Position numbers and translations under genes: made by a program | In this document: positions 32,429 to 40,661 of the stretch, piece after piece | How the letters are laid out: the number at the start of each line of letters is the position of its first letter | How positions within the stretch are numbered: the first letter of the stretch is position 1 | Notes under the pieces: generated by a model | Seen by the model: the letters and a program-made list of their open reading frames with translations, nothing else | Databases searched by the model: none | What the model was told of the DNA's origin: nothing | NCBI GenBank assembly: GCA_021776025.1 | Contig: JAJFGR010000022.1 | Location: 154,217-218,216 of the forward strand | Source of the DNA: Alphaproteobacteria bacterium | Lineage (GTDB): Bacteria > Pseudomonadota > Alphaproteobacteria > Micavibrionales > Micavibrionaceae | Direction: 5' to 3' | Length of the DNA stretch: 64,000 nt

Positions 32429-33676
32429 TTGTACGCGAGCGATCTCAAACACCCCGATAAATCTCTCGAAAACAAATTGCACGAGCTTTACGAGTTAAGC
32501 CCGGACAAGAAAGTCGAGCTGTCTTTCCGGCCGCCTTTCATGAATCTCCTGCAAAAACTCGGCAACCCGCATCTAAACCTGCCCCCCATAATTCACGTCG
32601 CTGGCACTAACGGCAAAGGCTCAACCATTGCCATGCTCAAAACTATTCTGGAAGCCGCCGGATACAGCGTTCACGTCTGTACATCCCCGCATCTCATCCG
32701 TTTTAACGAACGCATTGTATTGGCCGGAGCGCCCATTGAAGATGCTCCGCTGGAAGCACTGATCGACGAAATCATGACAGCCAACGCAGGCAACAACCTC
32801 TCATTTTTCGAGGCAAAAACAGCCATAGCCTTTACAGCATTTTCACGAGAGCCCGCCGATATTTGTCTGTTAGAGGTCGGTATGGGCGGACGACTGGACT
32901 GCACCAACGTCATCGAAGCGCCGCTGGCCACGGTAATTTCACGCATCTCCATGGACCACGCCGAATTTCTTGGCAACAGCATTGAAGCCATCGCCGCTGA
33001 AAAAGCTGGCATTATAAAACCTCGGCGCCCCTGTATCACATCTCAACAAGAGCCCAAGGCCATGGCCGTCCTTCAAGAAAAAACGAAAGAACACGCTTGC
33101 GATTTACACGAAGCTAGTGCCATACAGCGCACACTGCGCCTCTCCCTCACCGGAGAACACCAATATGAAAACGCCGCACTGGCCGTCAAAACACTGGAGG
33201 TCATAAGCAAAGATTTTCCCGTTCAAAACACCCACATCACAACAGGCCTGCAAAATGCTTACTGGCCGGCGCGCCTACAAAACCTTCCTGCCAAAACATA
33301 CGGCCTCAACGAACACTGGGAGCTATGGTTGGATGGCGGGCATAACGAAGATGCCGGGCGCGTTCTTGGCGCACAGGCCGAGCTTTGGCACGATAAACCA
33401 CTACATATCATACTGGGCATGATGAAAACCAAAAACCCGCAAGCTTTTTTAAAATCGCTTTTGCCGCAAGCCGCCAGCATCCATGTCGTCAATATTGAAG
33501 GCGAACCCGCCAGCCTGCCTGCACAAGAACTCAGCACGCTTATACCCTCCGCACAATCCGCACAGAATTACGCCGCCGCCCTTCAGAATATTACAGCCAA
33601 ATACACAAGCGGACGCATTCTCATCTGCGGCTCGCTTTATCTCGCCGGTCATGTCTTGCAAGAAACGGTAAATTAA
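32429..33676 (+). CDS. folC: Bifunctional folylpolyglutamate/dihydrofolate synthase
   Basis: Adds glutamate to folates. The 415 residues contain the P-loop IIHVAGTNGKGSTIAMLKTILEAAGY, HVCTSPHLIRFNERI, FEAKTAIAFTAF, LEVGMGGRLDCTNVI and SRISMDHAEFLGNSIEAIAAEKAGIIKP. It starts at TTG 32429, three bases after accD; the N-terminal residues (ENKLHELYEL) fit FolC, and the next in-frame Met is too far inside. AGAGG abuts the TTG directly, so initiation may rely on coupling to accD. Length is normal. Confidence 0.94.
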   Translation: MYASDLKHPDKSLENKLHELYELSPDKKVELSFRPPFMNLLQKLGNPHLNLPPIIHVAGTNGKGSTIAMLKTILEAAGYSVHVCTSPHLIRFNERIVLAGAPIEDAPLEALIDEIMTANAGNNLSFFEAKTAIAFTAFSREPADICLLEVGMGGRLDCTNVIEAPLATVISRISMDHAEFLGNSIEAIAAEKAGIIKPRRPCITSQQEPKAMAVLQEKTKEHACDLHEASAIQRTLRLSLTGEHQYENAALAVKTLEVISKDFPVQNTHITTGLQNAYWPARLQNLPAKTYGLNEHWELWLDGGHNEDAGRVLGAQAELWHDKPLHIILGMMKTKNPQAFLKSLLPQAASIHVVNIEGEPASLPAQELSTLIPSAQSAQNYAAALQNITAKYTSGRILICGSLYLAGHVLQETVN

Positions 33677-33692
33677 GCGCATAATCTTCACC

Positions 33693-34406
33693 ATGAGCGC
33701 AAAGATCACCCTCGTTGATGATGATAGAAACATCCTGACATCTGTCTCTATGGCCTTAGAGGCCGAAGGCTATGAGATCGCCACCTTCAATGATGGCGAA
33801 GCAGGCCTGAAGGGCATATCGGAAGGCGCGCCGGATCTGGTCGTTCTTGATATAAAGATGCCGCGCATGACCGGCATGGAAGTTCTTGAAAAACTGCGAG
33901 AAACCTCAAGCGTCCCTGTCATTTTTCTCACCTCAAAGGACGATGAAATTGATGAGGTTCTTGGCCTGCGTATGGGCGCAGATGATTATATCACCAAACC
34001 CTTTTCCCAGCGGCTACTGATTGAGCGCATCCGCTCACTTCTGCGTCGCCAAAGTCTTATGAACACTTCAGAAACATCGCAAAACGATGATGAAGCAGAC
34101 GCAGAAAAATATAATTATGGCCCTTTAGAAATGGATGATGCGCGCCATTTGTGTTCATGGAATGAAAAACCACTCAGCCTCACCGTAACCGAATATCTTT
34201 TGCTCAAAACTCTAGCCACACGGCCCGGCATTGTGCGTAACCGCGATCAACTTATAGACATGGCTTATGGTGAAAACATCTATGTCGATGACCGCACCAT
34301 TGATTCCCATATCAAACGCGTACGGAAAAAATTTAAAATAATAGACCCTGAATTTAACCAGATAGAAACGCTCTATGGTGTCGGATACCGATATAAAGAA
34401 AACTAA
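33693..34406 (+). CDS. chvI: ChvI-type OmpR-family response regulator
   Basis: Acid and envelope-stress regulator of alphaproteobacteria. The 237 residues have a receiver domain (acidic residues Asp10-12, phosphoacceptor Asp53 in VVLDIKMPRMTGMEVL, Lys in YITKPFSQ) and a C-terminal winged helix (about 145-235) with EYLLLKTLATRPGIVRNRDQLIDMAYGENIYVDDRTIDSHIKRVRKKF, typical of ChvI. CATAAT lies seven bases before the ATG with TTGCAA 18 bp further up and no ribosome site is visible, so it may be leaderless. It overlaps the ChvG kinase gene by 32 bp. Confidence 0.93.
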   Translation: MSAKITLVDDDRNILTSVSMALEAEGYEIATFNDGEAGLKGISEGAPDLVVLDIKMPRMTGMEVLEKLRETSSVPVIFLTSKDDEIDEVLGLRMGADDYITKPFSQRLLIERIRSLLRRQSLMNTSETSQNDDEADAEKYNYGPLEMDDARHLCSWNEKPLSLTVTEYLLLKTLATRPGIVRNRDQLIDMAYGENIYVDDRTIDSHIKRVRKKFKIIDPEFNQIETLYGVGYRYKEN

Positions 34407-36135
34407 ATCTAAAGATAGCAAAAAACCCCGCTGGTTTCGCCTTGCCCCGGCGCGCACGGACTTGCCTGAATTTGACCATATCATGGATCTTTACTGGGGC
34501 GGTCCTGAGCGCCGCATTACGGGCATTACCCTGCGCATTATTGGCGTCAACGCCATTGCGCTGTTGATATTGATGTTTGGCATTTTATATCTCAGCCAAT
34601 ATCAAAATAATCTGATTAATGCCCGACTTGAAACTTTTCAAACAGAATTAGAGCTAATTTCAGCAGCGCTTTCTGAAAATGCATTAGAACACGACAAACA
34701 AAATAATACCGCGCGTATCGTTTCAAATAACATGCACCAAATGGTGTCTAAACTCTCAAGCACCGCCCGTCAGCGCATTCAGGTTTTCAATACCGGCGGG
34801 ACTCTTATGATCGATTCTCGCGATCTACCGGGTCTTGATGATCGGATTTGGGCCGAACAAGAGCGCAGACCCCATGATTTTCACAGCGTTGAAGTGTTAA
34901 GAAGCATGACCCGTTTTGTTCTGGAATTACTACCCGATCGCCGTACTCTGCCAAACTACCCGGAAACATCGAAAGACCAAGTTTTGAGCTTCCCGGATGT
35001 ACCTGATGCTTTAAACAAAAATATCAGCCTATCTGTTTGGCAAAATGCCAAAGAACGTATTTTCTTGTCCGCTGCTGCGCCGCTTTTTGCAAACGATCAG
35101 CTTGGTGGGGCTGTGCTTTTAACCCGCGAAGGCACAGAAATTGAAAAAGATATTGGCCGGGTCTGGATTGATGTACTGAAAATATTTTTTGGAACGCTGG
35201 TGCTTACAACCCTGCTCTCAATCTACCTCTCCGGCGCCATTGCCAAACCTTTAAAAAGATTAGCTAAAGCCGCTGAAAAAGTAAGAAGAGGACAAGCCCG
35301 AGCCGACGACATTCCGGATTTATCACACCGTCATGACGAAATTGGCGAGCTCTCTGTTGTCCTCCGGCAAATGACCGAAGCTCTGTGGGAGCGCATGGAT
35401 TCGATTGAGCGCTTCGCCGCCGACGTTTCGCATGAGCTTAAAAACCCGCTGACATCTTTAAAAAGCGCTGTTGAAACCGCCTCTATTGTTAAAAAATCCG
35501 GTGATCGTAAAAAACTCATGGATATCATCCAGCATGATGTGCAGCGCCTCGATCGCCTCATCACGGATATCTCAAATGCCTCGAGGATTGACACCGAACT
35601 TTCCCGCGAAGAATTTGAAAAAATAAACTTACGTGAACTCTTGAACAATCTTTTGGATGTCTACGCTGCCGACCCGCTCAAGAGAACATCAGAAGAAAAA
35701 CAAGGCTGGAATAAGAGCGTCCAAACCCAAAACGCAACAATCACTCTGAACAACGCTTCTAAAGCAGAAATTACAATCTGGGGTCTGGAAAGCCGTCTGG
35801 CGCAGGTTTTTCAAAACCTACTCTCTAATGCTTTATCCTTCACGCCGGATGGCGGCACTATTTCTGTAACGGTTGCGCCATTAAATAAAAAAATCAGCAT
35901 TACCGTTGAAAATGAAGGCCCAGGCATTCCCGCGGGTAAGCTCGATAATATTTTCGAACGGTTTTATTCAGAGCGCCCGGCGAATGAAGATTACGGCCAG
36001 CATTCCGGCCTCGGCCTATCAATCTGCAAACAAATTATCGAAGCGCATGGCGGTCAGATTTTCGCCGAAAACGTCAAAAATGAAAGCGGAAAAATCAGCG
36101 GTGCACGTCTAAGCGTGACATTGAATAAGGCATGA
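34375..36135 (+). CDS. chvG: ChvG-type sensor histidine kinase
   Basis: Partner of ChvI. The 586 residues have a cytoplasmic start, a membrane segment (about 52-72, LRIIGVNAIALLILMFGILYLSQY), a long periplasmic domain (to about 265), a second membrane segment (about 270-285) and HAMP (AIAKPLKRLAKAAEKVRRGQ). The kinase core follows: ADVSHELKNPLTSLKSAVE with the phosphoryl His, the N box QVFQNLLSNALSF, and ENEGPGIPAGKLDNIFERFYSERP, GLGLSICKQIIEAHGG. It overlaps chvI by 32 bp and rapZ by 4 bp. Confidence 0.95.
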   Translation: MVSDTDIKKTKSKDSKKPRWFRLAPARTDLPEFDHIMDLYWGGPERRITGITLRIIGVNAIALLILMFGILYLSQYQNNLINARLETFQTELELISAALSENALEHDKQNNTARIVSNNMHQMVSKLSSTARQRIQVFNTGGTLMIDSRDLPGLDDRIWAEQERRPHDFHSVEVLRSMTRFVLELLPDRRTLPNYPETSKDQVLSFPDVPDALNKNISLSVWQNAKERIFLSAAAPLFANDQLGGAVLLTREGTEIEKDIGRVWIDVLKIFFGTLVLTTLLSIYLSGAIAKPLKRLAKAAEKVRRGQARADDIPDLSHRHDEIGELSVVLRQMTEALWERMDSIERFAADVSHELKNPLTSLKSAVETASIVKKSGDRKKLMDIIQHDVQRLDRLITDISNASRIDTELSREEFEKINLRELLNNLLDVYAADPLKRTSEEKQGWNKSVQTQNATITLNNASKAEITIWGLESRLAQVFQNLLSNALSFTPDGGTISVTVAPLNKKISITVENEGPGIPAGKLDNIFERFYSERPANEDYGQHSGLGLSICKQIIEAHGGQIFAENVKNESGKISGARLSVTLNKA

Positions 36136-36977
36136 CCAGCGAAAATGCTTATAAACCTGTAATTGTCACCGGCCTGTCAGGCGCGGGGTTATCTTCGGTG
36201 CTCAAAAGCCTTGAGGATCTGGGTTTTGAGGTCTTTGACAACTTCCCCATCAGCCTTGTGCCCTCACTGCTTGAAGAAAGCGAGAACAAAGGCGCGCTAG
36301 CAATCGGCATCGACACCCGCACGCGCGGCTTTTCCCCCAATGCTGTTTTGCAAACCGTAAAAGACATTGATGCTTTTCTGGTTTACATCACTTGCGATGA
36401 TGAAGCCCTACAACAACGCTTCACCGAAACGCGGCGCAAGCATCCTTTGGCTGAAAACCAAACGATTAAAGCCGGAATCGAAAAAGAGCGCGAAATCCTG
36501 CGCCCGCTCAAAGCTAAAGCCAATTTAACAATCGATAGCACCGCTTTATCCGTGCATGATTTACGCCACATGCTCGAAGGCCACTTTGGCTCGCGGCTCG
36601 AAAATAATTTAAGCATCAGCGTTGTTTCGTTCGGCTTTCGCCATGGCCTGCCGCGTGAGGCTGATATTGTTATGGATGTACGCTTTCTCAAAAACCCGCA
36701 CTGGGATGGAAAACTAAAATCCAAAACGGGCCTCGATAAAGATGTCGGAGCCTATATTGAAACAGATCCTGAGTTTAAAAATTTTATAAAGAGTTTTGAA
36801 AGTTTATTAGAGCCGCTTATTCCGCGCTACGCCCGTGAGGGAAAACACTATCTAACCATCGCCATTGGTTGCACCGGCGGCCAGCATCGATCAGTTTATT
36901 GCACGGAAATGATTGGGCAGTGGCTGAAAGCCAAAGAATATACGACGCACATCACGCATAGAGATATTAAGACTTAA
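36132..36977 (+). CDS. rapZ: RapZ family protein lacking the Walker A lysine
   Basis: RapZ proteins control the cell-wall sugar enzyme GlmS through small RNA and RNase E in enterics, and bind nucleotides. The 281 residues match the family over their length: VIVTGLSGAGLSSVLKSLEDLGFEVFDNFP at the start, AIGIDTRTRGF, and the C-terminal GFRHGLPREADIVMDVRFLKNPHW, DPEFKNFI and TIAIGCTGGQHRSVY. The P-loop has Leu20 where the family has Lys, so ATP/GTP binding there is probably weak or lost; the DNA is unambiguous (GGG TTA TCT). It follows chvG by overlap. In many alphaproteobacteria hprK and a PTS EIIA sit near; here they are absent. Confidence 0.92.
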   Translation: MTSENAYKPVIVTGLSGAGLSSVLKSLEDLGFEVFDNFPISLVPSLLEESENKGALAIGIDTRTRGFSPNAVLQTVKDIDAFLVYITCDDEALQQRFTETRRKHPLAENQTIKAGIEKEREILRPLKAKANLTIDSTALSVHDLRHMLEGHFGSRLENNLSISVVSFGFRHGLPREADIVMDVRFLKNPHWDGKLKSKTGLDKDVGAYIETDPEFKNFIKSFESLLEPLIPRYAREGKHYLTIAIGCTGGQHRSVYCTEMIGQWLKAKEYTTHITHRDIKT

Positions 36978-37150
36978 ATTTCATTTGTGTGTGCTTCAAT
37001 TGGCAGACCAATGTCCAAACCATTTGTCACAAAACCAACATGTACATTTGGCACAACTGTTGAACCAGCATCATAATGTGCCGCTGATAATCCTGTTTTA
37101 CCTGCGCGGCTTACTGGATCGCTAACAATATCGTTAAATTTCAATGACAT
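36974..37150 (-). CDS. Small protein of unknown function, last gene of a micro-operon
   Basis: ATG 37150 to TAA 36974 encodes 58 residues: MSLKFNDIVSDPVSRAGKTG, then LSAAHYDAGSTVVPNVHVG, ending FVTNGLDIGLPIEAHTNEI. It has no signal peptide, membrane segment or cysteine. The codons look ordinary and the frame is free of stops. The ribosome site is weak (GAAAG). It overlaps the end of convergent rapZ by 4 bp. The gene is too short for most gene finders. I do not recognise it. Being in line with two other small genes raises the chance that it is real. Confidence 0.5.
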   Translation of the reverse strand: MSLKFNDIVSDPVSRAGKTGLSAAHYDAGSTVVPNVHVGFVTNGLDIGLPIEAHTNEI

Positions 37151-37236
37151 TTTTCACACTTTCTATTTTCTGGTTCTACTTTTTTTATTATTTACGCAAA
37201 AACCCGCACCCGTTTGCCGGATACGAACACATTAAA

Positions 37237-37359
37237 TTATGAAACTTGGGGTTCCGGAGGAGCTATAGTCGGCGCTGCAGAAACCTGCACACGCGGCTCA
37301 CAGACACATTTACCAATCAATGACGCCCAATTATTACTCGTTTGATCTCGCTTTGACAT
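37237..37359 (-). CDS. Small 40-residue protein of unknown function, middle gene of a micro-operon
   Basis: ATG 37359 to TAA 37237 encodes MSKRDQTSNNWASLIGKCVC, then EPRVQVSAAPTIAPPEPQVS. AAAGG lies eight bases upstream and the start lies inside the end of the preceding gene (26-bp overlap), which suggests coupling. The peptide has a CxC pair (residues 18 and 20) and a Pro-rich tail (APTIAPPEPQ). No known family. The pair of cysteines and the tail could suit metal binding or processing, but that is speculation. Confidence 0.45.
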   Translation of the reverse strand: MSKRDQTSNNWASLIGKCVCEPRVQVSAAPTIAPPEPQVS

Positions 37360-37741
37360 AGATCACACCTTTCTCTATTTTTAACACCGCATTTTCTTTG
37401 GATACGCCCTTTTGATCGTGGGTTCGGAGCATGATTGTTATATAGTCGCTCTCTTCCGTATCTTTATTATCTACTATGTTAAACAAAAGCCGGTCTGAAG
37501 TCAAATTTTGGAGGTCAATCAGACGCTCAGAGCGCCCATTCAAGCCAGATACCAGATTCATCACTGTCTTTTCAGTAAGTTCCGGATCTTCTTCAAGATC
37601 AATCAACGTATAATCGCCCACAGGCTCATAATCCCCCTTCTCTTCTTTCCACTGAAAAATCTGAAAAGCGTGATCTGTCAAGGGGTTACGCTTATACGTA
37701 AAGGGTGGTTTTTCACTCTCGGTATTGAAATTCTGTTCCAT
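37334..37741 (-). CDS. Hypothetical acidic protein, first gene of a micro-operon
   Basis: The 135 residues start MEQNFNTESEKPPFTYKRNP and have no signal or membrane segment. The middle is acidic (GDYTLIDLEEDPELTEKTVMNLVSG), and the C-terminal half shows an alternating strand pattern (YITIMLRTHDQ, AVLKIEKGVIYVKARSNE). No ribosome site is visible; TAAACT sits six bases before the ATG but lacks a good -35 box. It is divergent from ahcY with 128 bp between and overlaps the next small gene. Not recognised; conservation is unknown. Confidence 0.65.
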   Translation of the reverse strand: MEQNFNTESEKPPFTYKRNPLTDHAFQIFQWKEEKGDYEPVGDYTLIDLEEDPELTEKTVMNLVSGLNGRSERLIDLQNLTSDRLLFNIVDNKDTEESDYITIMLRTHDQKGVSKENAVLKIEKGVIYVKARSNE

Positions 37742-37808
37742 AGCATCAGTTTAACATGAGATTCGTATAAAAAAACAGCTTTTCAGGCGTATTCAGGCCT
37801 GATTCTGC

Positions 37809-37837
37809 TTGATTCATAGTAGCAAAAAGTCAACAAT
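37809..37837 (+). promoter_or_regulatory. Possible promoter of ahcY
   Basis: TTGATT (37809-37814), a 17-bp spacer and AACAAT (37832-37837) lie 32 bases before the ahcY start. The -10 box matches four of six bases. No SAH or SAM riboswitch pattern is seen in the 128-bp gap. Confidence 0.4.
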
Positions 37838-37869
37838 TCGCCCGTAAACACCTAAAGAAAGAACATATT

Positions 37870-39180
37870 ATGAGCGTCGCGCCACAAGCTGTAGATCAAG
37901 ATTATCAAGTTAAAGACATTTCACTGGCTGAATGGGGCCGTAAGGAAATTTCTCTTGCCGAAACCGAAATGCCAGGCCTGATGTCCACACGCACAGAATA
38001 TGCAAAGGAACAGCCTCTTAAAGGCGCGCGCATCGCTGGGTGCCTGCACATGACAATCCAGACCGCTGTGTTAATTGAAACACTCACCGCACTAGGCGCC
38101 GAAGTCCGCTGGAGCTCTTGCAATATCTTTTCAACCCAAGACCAAGCAGCAGCAGCCATTGCCGCCTCCGGCGTACCGGTTTTCGCATGGAAAGGCGAAA
38201 CCGAGGAAGAAGCTGTTGAATGCATCCACAAAACAATTAAAGGCCCGAATGGCTGGGTCCCGAATATGATCCTCGATGATGGCGGCGATTTGACGCGCAT
38301 CATGCATGAGGACTACCCGGAGCTAATGGCTGAAGTTAAAGGCCTATCGGAAGAAACCACCACCGGCGTCATGTTCCTCAATGACATGGAGAAAAAAAGC
38401 ACATTGAAAGTGCCGGCAATTAACGTCAACGACTCAGTAACAAAATCAAAATTCGACAATAAATATGGCTGCCGCGAAAGCCTTGTTGATGGCATCAAAC
38501 GCGCAACAGACGTTATGATGTCTGGTAAAGTTGCGATGGTTGCCGGTTTCGGCGATGTTGGTAAAGGCTCAGCCGAATCGCTTCGCTCTGCCGGTTGCCG
38601 GGTCATGGTTTCCGAAGTGGACCCGATTTGCGCCCTGCAGGCCGCAATGGAAGGCTTCGAAGTTGTCACAATGGAAGACGGTGCCACGCGCGCCGACATT
38701 TTTGTCACCACAACAGGGAACAAAGACATCATCACCGTCGATCACATGCGCGCCATGAAAGACCGCGCGATTGTGTGTAATATCGGTCACTTCGATAACG
38801 AAATTCAGGTTGAACCGCTGCGCAACATGAAATGGACCAACATAAAAGACCAGGTCGACGAGGTTGAATTCCCTGATGGTAAACGCATTATCCTGCTCGC
38901 CGAAGGCCGTCTTGTTAACCTTGGCTGCGGAACGGGCCACCCATCATTCGTCATGAGCGCCTCTTTCACCAATCAGACATTAGCGCAGATCGAACTGTGG
39001 AAAAACCACGCAAACTACGAAAGCAAAGTTTACGTTCTTCCGAAGCATCTCGATGAAAAAGTCGCGGCGTTACATCTGGAGAAAGTCGGCGCGGAGCTTT
39101 CGAAACTCTCCAAAGAGCAAGCTGAATATATCGGCGTGGACGTTAAAGGCCCGTTCAAAAACGACGCCTACCGCTACTAA
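37870..39180 (+). CDS. ahcY: S-adenosylhomocysteine hydrolase
   Basis: Splits SAH to adenosine and homocysteine, completing the methyl cycle. The 436 residues contain [73 protein letters not shown] with the catalytic Lys and Asp, the NAD site [17 protein letters not shown], and the C-terminal KNDAYRY. The common bacterial insert of about 40 residues is absent or short. AAGAAAGAAC precedes the ATG. The FMN reductase and purU genes follow closely. Confidence 0.97.
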   Translation: MSVAPQAVDQDYQVKDISLAEWGRKEISLAETEMPGLMSTRTEYAKEQPLKGARIAGCLHMTIQTAVLIETLTALGAEVRWSSCNIFSTQDQAAAAIAASGVPVFAWKGETEEEAVECIHKTIKGPNGWVPNMILDDGGDLTRIMHEDYPELMAEVKGLSEETTTGVMFLNDMEKKSTLKVPAINVNDSVTKSKFDNKYGCRESLVDGIKRATDVMMSGKVAMVAGFGDVGKGSAESLRSAGCRVMVSEVDPICALQAAMEGFEVVTMEDGATRADIFVTTTGNKDIITVDHMRAMKDRAIVCNIGHFDNEIQVEPLRNMKWTNIKDQVDEVEFPDGKRIILLAEGRLVNLGCGTGHPSFVMSASFTNQTLAQIELWKNHANYESKVYVLPKHLDEKVAALHLEKVGAELSKLSKEQAEYIGVDVKGPFKNDAYRY

Positions 39181-39188
39181 GGAACGCC

Positions 39189-39767
39189 ATGTCTGCAAAA
39201 CTCATTTTCTTCTCCGGCAGCTGCCGTAAGGATTCAGCCAACAAAAAGCTGGCCAAAGCTGCTTCTGCCATGGCCGAAGATATGGGCGCGATGGCGACCT
39301 ATATCGACTTGGCTGACTATGAAATGCCGCTTTTCAACGAAGATCTAGAAAGCGAGCATGGTCTACCCGATGCTGCCAAAGCCCTCAAAAAACTCTTTGC
39401 CGATCATGATGGCTTTTTGATTGCTTCGCCGGAATATAACAGCTCATTCTCACCGCTGTTGAAAAACACACTGGACTGGATGACGCGCCCTGGAAGCAAA
39501 GACGAACCAATCATGATGGCTTTTAAAGGCAAAGTCGCAGCCCTCACGGCAGCTTCCCCGGGTGGGTTAGGCGGTCTGCGCGGCCTTATACCATTGCGCA
39601 TGTGGCTCAGCAACATCCATATCCACGTTATCCCGCAGCAATTCGCACTCGGCGGTTCCATGAAAGCCTTTGACGAAAACGGCGCTTTGACCGATGATAA
39701 ACAAAAAGGTGCCTTAAGCGGCGTCTTGCAACAATTTATCGAGACCGCTGAAAATCTAAAGGGATAA
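39189..39767 (+). CDS. NADPH-dependent FMN reductase family protein
   Basis: A 192-residue flavodoxin-like protein of the SsuE/ChrR class. The N-terminal strand and FMN loop read LIFFSGSCRKDSANKKLAKAAS, the second loop SPEYNSSFSPLLKNTLDWMTRP, and the third ALTAASPGGLGGLRGLIPLRMWLSNI. Such enzymes reduce FMN, quinones or azo compounds with NAD(P)H; the substrate cannot be told. It starts 8 bp after ahcY and purU follows 12 bp later, so the three are probably co-transcribed. Confidence 0.9.
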   Translation: MSAKLIFFSGSCRKDSANKKLAKAASAMAEDMGAMATYIDLADYEMPLFNEDLESEHGLPDAAKALKKLFADHDGFLIASPEYNSSFSPLLKNTLDWMTRPGSKDEPIMMAFKGKVAALTAASPGGLGGLRGLIPLRMWLSNIHIHVIPQQFALGGSMKAFDENGALTDDKQKGALSGVLQQFIETAENLKG

Positions 39768-39779
39768 GAACAACTTCCC

Positions 39780-40619
39780 ATGTATGTCCTTCGTCTTCAT
39801 TGTACTGACCAACCCGGTATTGTTGCCGCCGTCGCGACCAGCTTGCGCGATTGCGATTGTAACATCGAAGAATCGTCACAGTTTCATGACGCATTGTCGG
39901 GGCAATTTTTTATGCGCGTTGTCTTTTCCCCAATTAAAGACGATTCAGAAAAATCTTTTGAAACACACTTCAAAAAAATTGCCAATGAGTTTGGCATAAA
40001 TTGGGAAATTCACGACCTCAGCGCCCCAGTCAAAACGCTCCTCTTGGTTTCTAAAGCCGATCATTGCCTCAATGATTTGCTTTATCGCTGGCGCACTAAG
40101 CATCTGAACATCGAAATTACCGGCATCGTTTCAAACCATGATACCCACCGAGCGCTCGTTGAGCAGCGCGGATTAACCTTTCATCATCTTCCCGTTAATC
40201 CGGATAACAAAGCGCAGAAGGAACAAGCCCTCGCCGATCTTATTGAAGAGCAGAATGCTGAGCTGATTATCCTTGCACGCTACATGCAAATCCTCTCAGG
40301 TGATCTTTGTGAGCAATATGCCGGACGAATCATCAATATCCACCATTCTTTCCTCCCCGGCTTTAAGGGGGCAAAACCCTATACCCAAGCCTATGAGCGC
40401 GGCGTAAAAATTATCGGCGCAACCGCGCATTTTGCTACTGGCGATCTGGATGAAGGGCCTATTATTGAACAAGAAACCGTGCGCATTACCCATAGCGACA
40501 CCCCGGACAAACTCCAGCTCATTGGTCAGGACACCGAAAGTAAAGTGCTAGCCCGAGCTATTGGGCTTTATGCCCAGCGACGCATTTTCCTGCATGGGCC
40601 CAGAACAATCATTTTATAA
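39780..40619 (+). CDS. purU: Formyltetrahydrofolate deformylase
   Basis: Hydrolyses 10-formyl-THF to formate and THF, balancing one-carbon pools. The 279 residues have an N-terminal ACT domain (1-80, LRLHCTDQPGIVAAVATSLRDCDCNIEES) and a formyltransferase-type hydrolase domain (about 90-279) with YMQILSGDLCEQYAGRIINIHHSFLPGFKGAKPY, and the catalytic Asp region GATAHFATGDLDEGPIIEQE. The N-terminus MYVLRLHC leaves no extension. The link with ahcY fits one-carbon and methyl metabolism. Confidence 0.95.
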   Translation: MYVLRLHCTDQPGIVAAVATSLRDCDCNIEESSQFHDALSGQFFMRVVFSPIKDDSEKSFETHFKKIANEFGINWEIHDLSAPVKTLLLVSKADHCLNDLLYRWRTKHLNIEITGIVSNHDTHRALVEQRGLTFHHLPVNPDNKAQKEQALADLIEEQNAELIILARYMQILSGDLCEQYAGRIINIHHSFLPGFKGAKPYTQAYERGVKIIGATAHFATGDLDEGPIIEQETVRITHSDTPDKLQLIGQDTESKVLARAIGLYAQRRIFLHGPRTIIL

Positions 40620-40623
40620 GCCA

Positions 40624-40652
40624 TTGTCCTTTAATTCGCTTTTCCCTAGAAT
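40624..40652 (+). promoter_or_regulatory. Possible promoter of the divL-like gene
   Basis: TTGTCC (40624-40629), a 17-bp spacer and TAGAAT (40647-40652) lie nine bases before the GTG at 40662, so the leader would be about 3 nt. Pattern match only. Confidence 0.4.
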
Positions 40653-40661
40653 TCACGGATT

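Noticed and set aside
37742..37869. SAH riboswitch before ahcY
   Set aside because: I cannot form the expected pseudoknot-type structure from the 128-bp gap.
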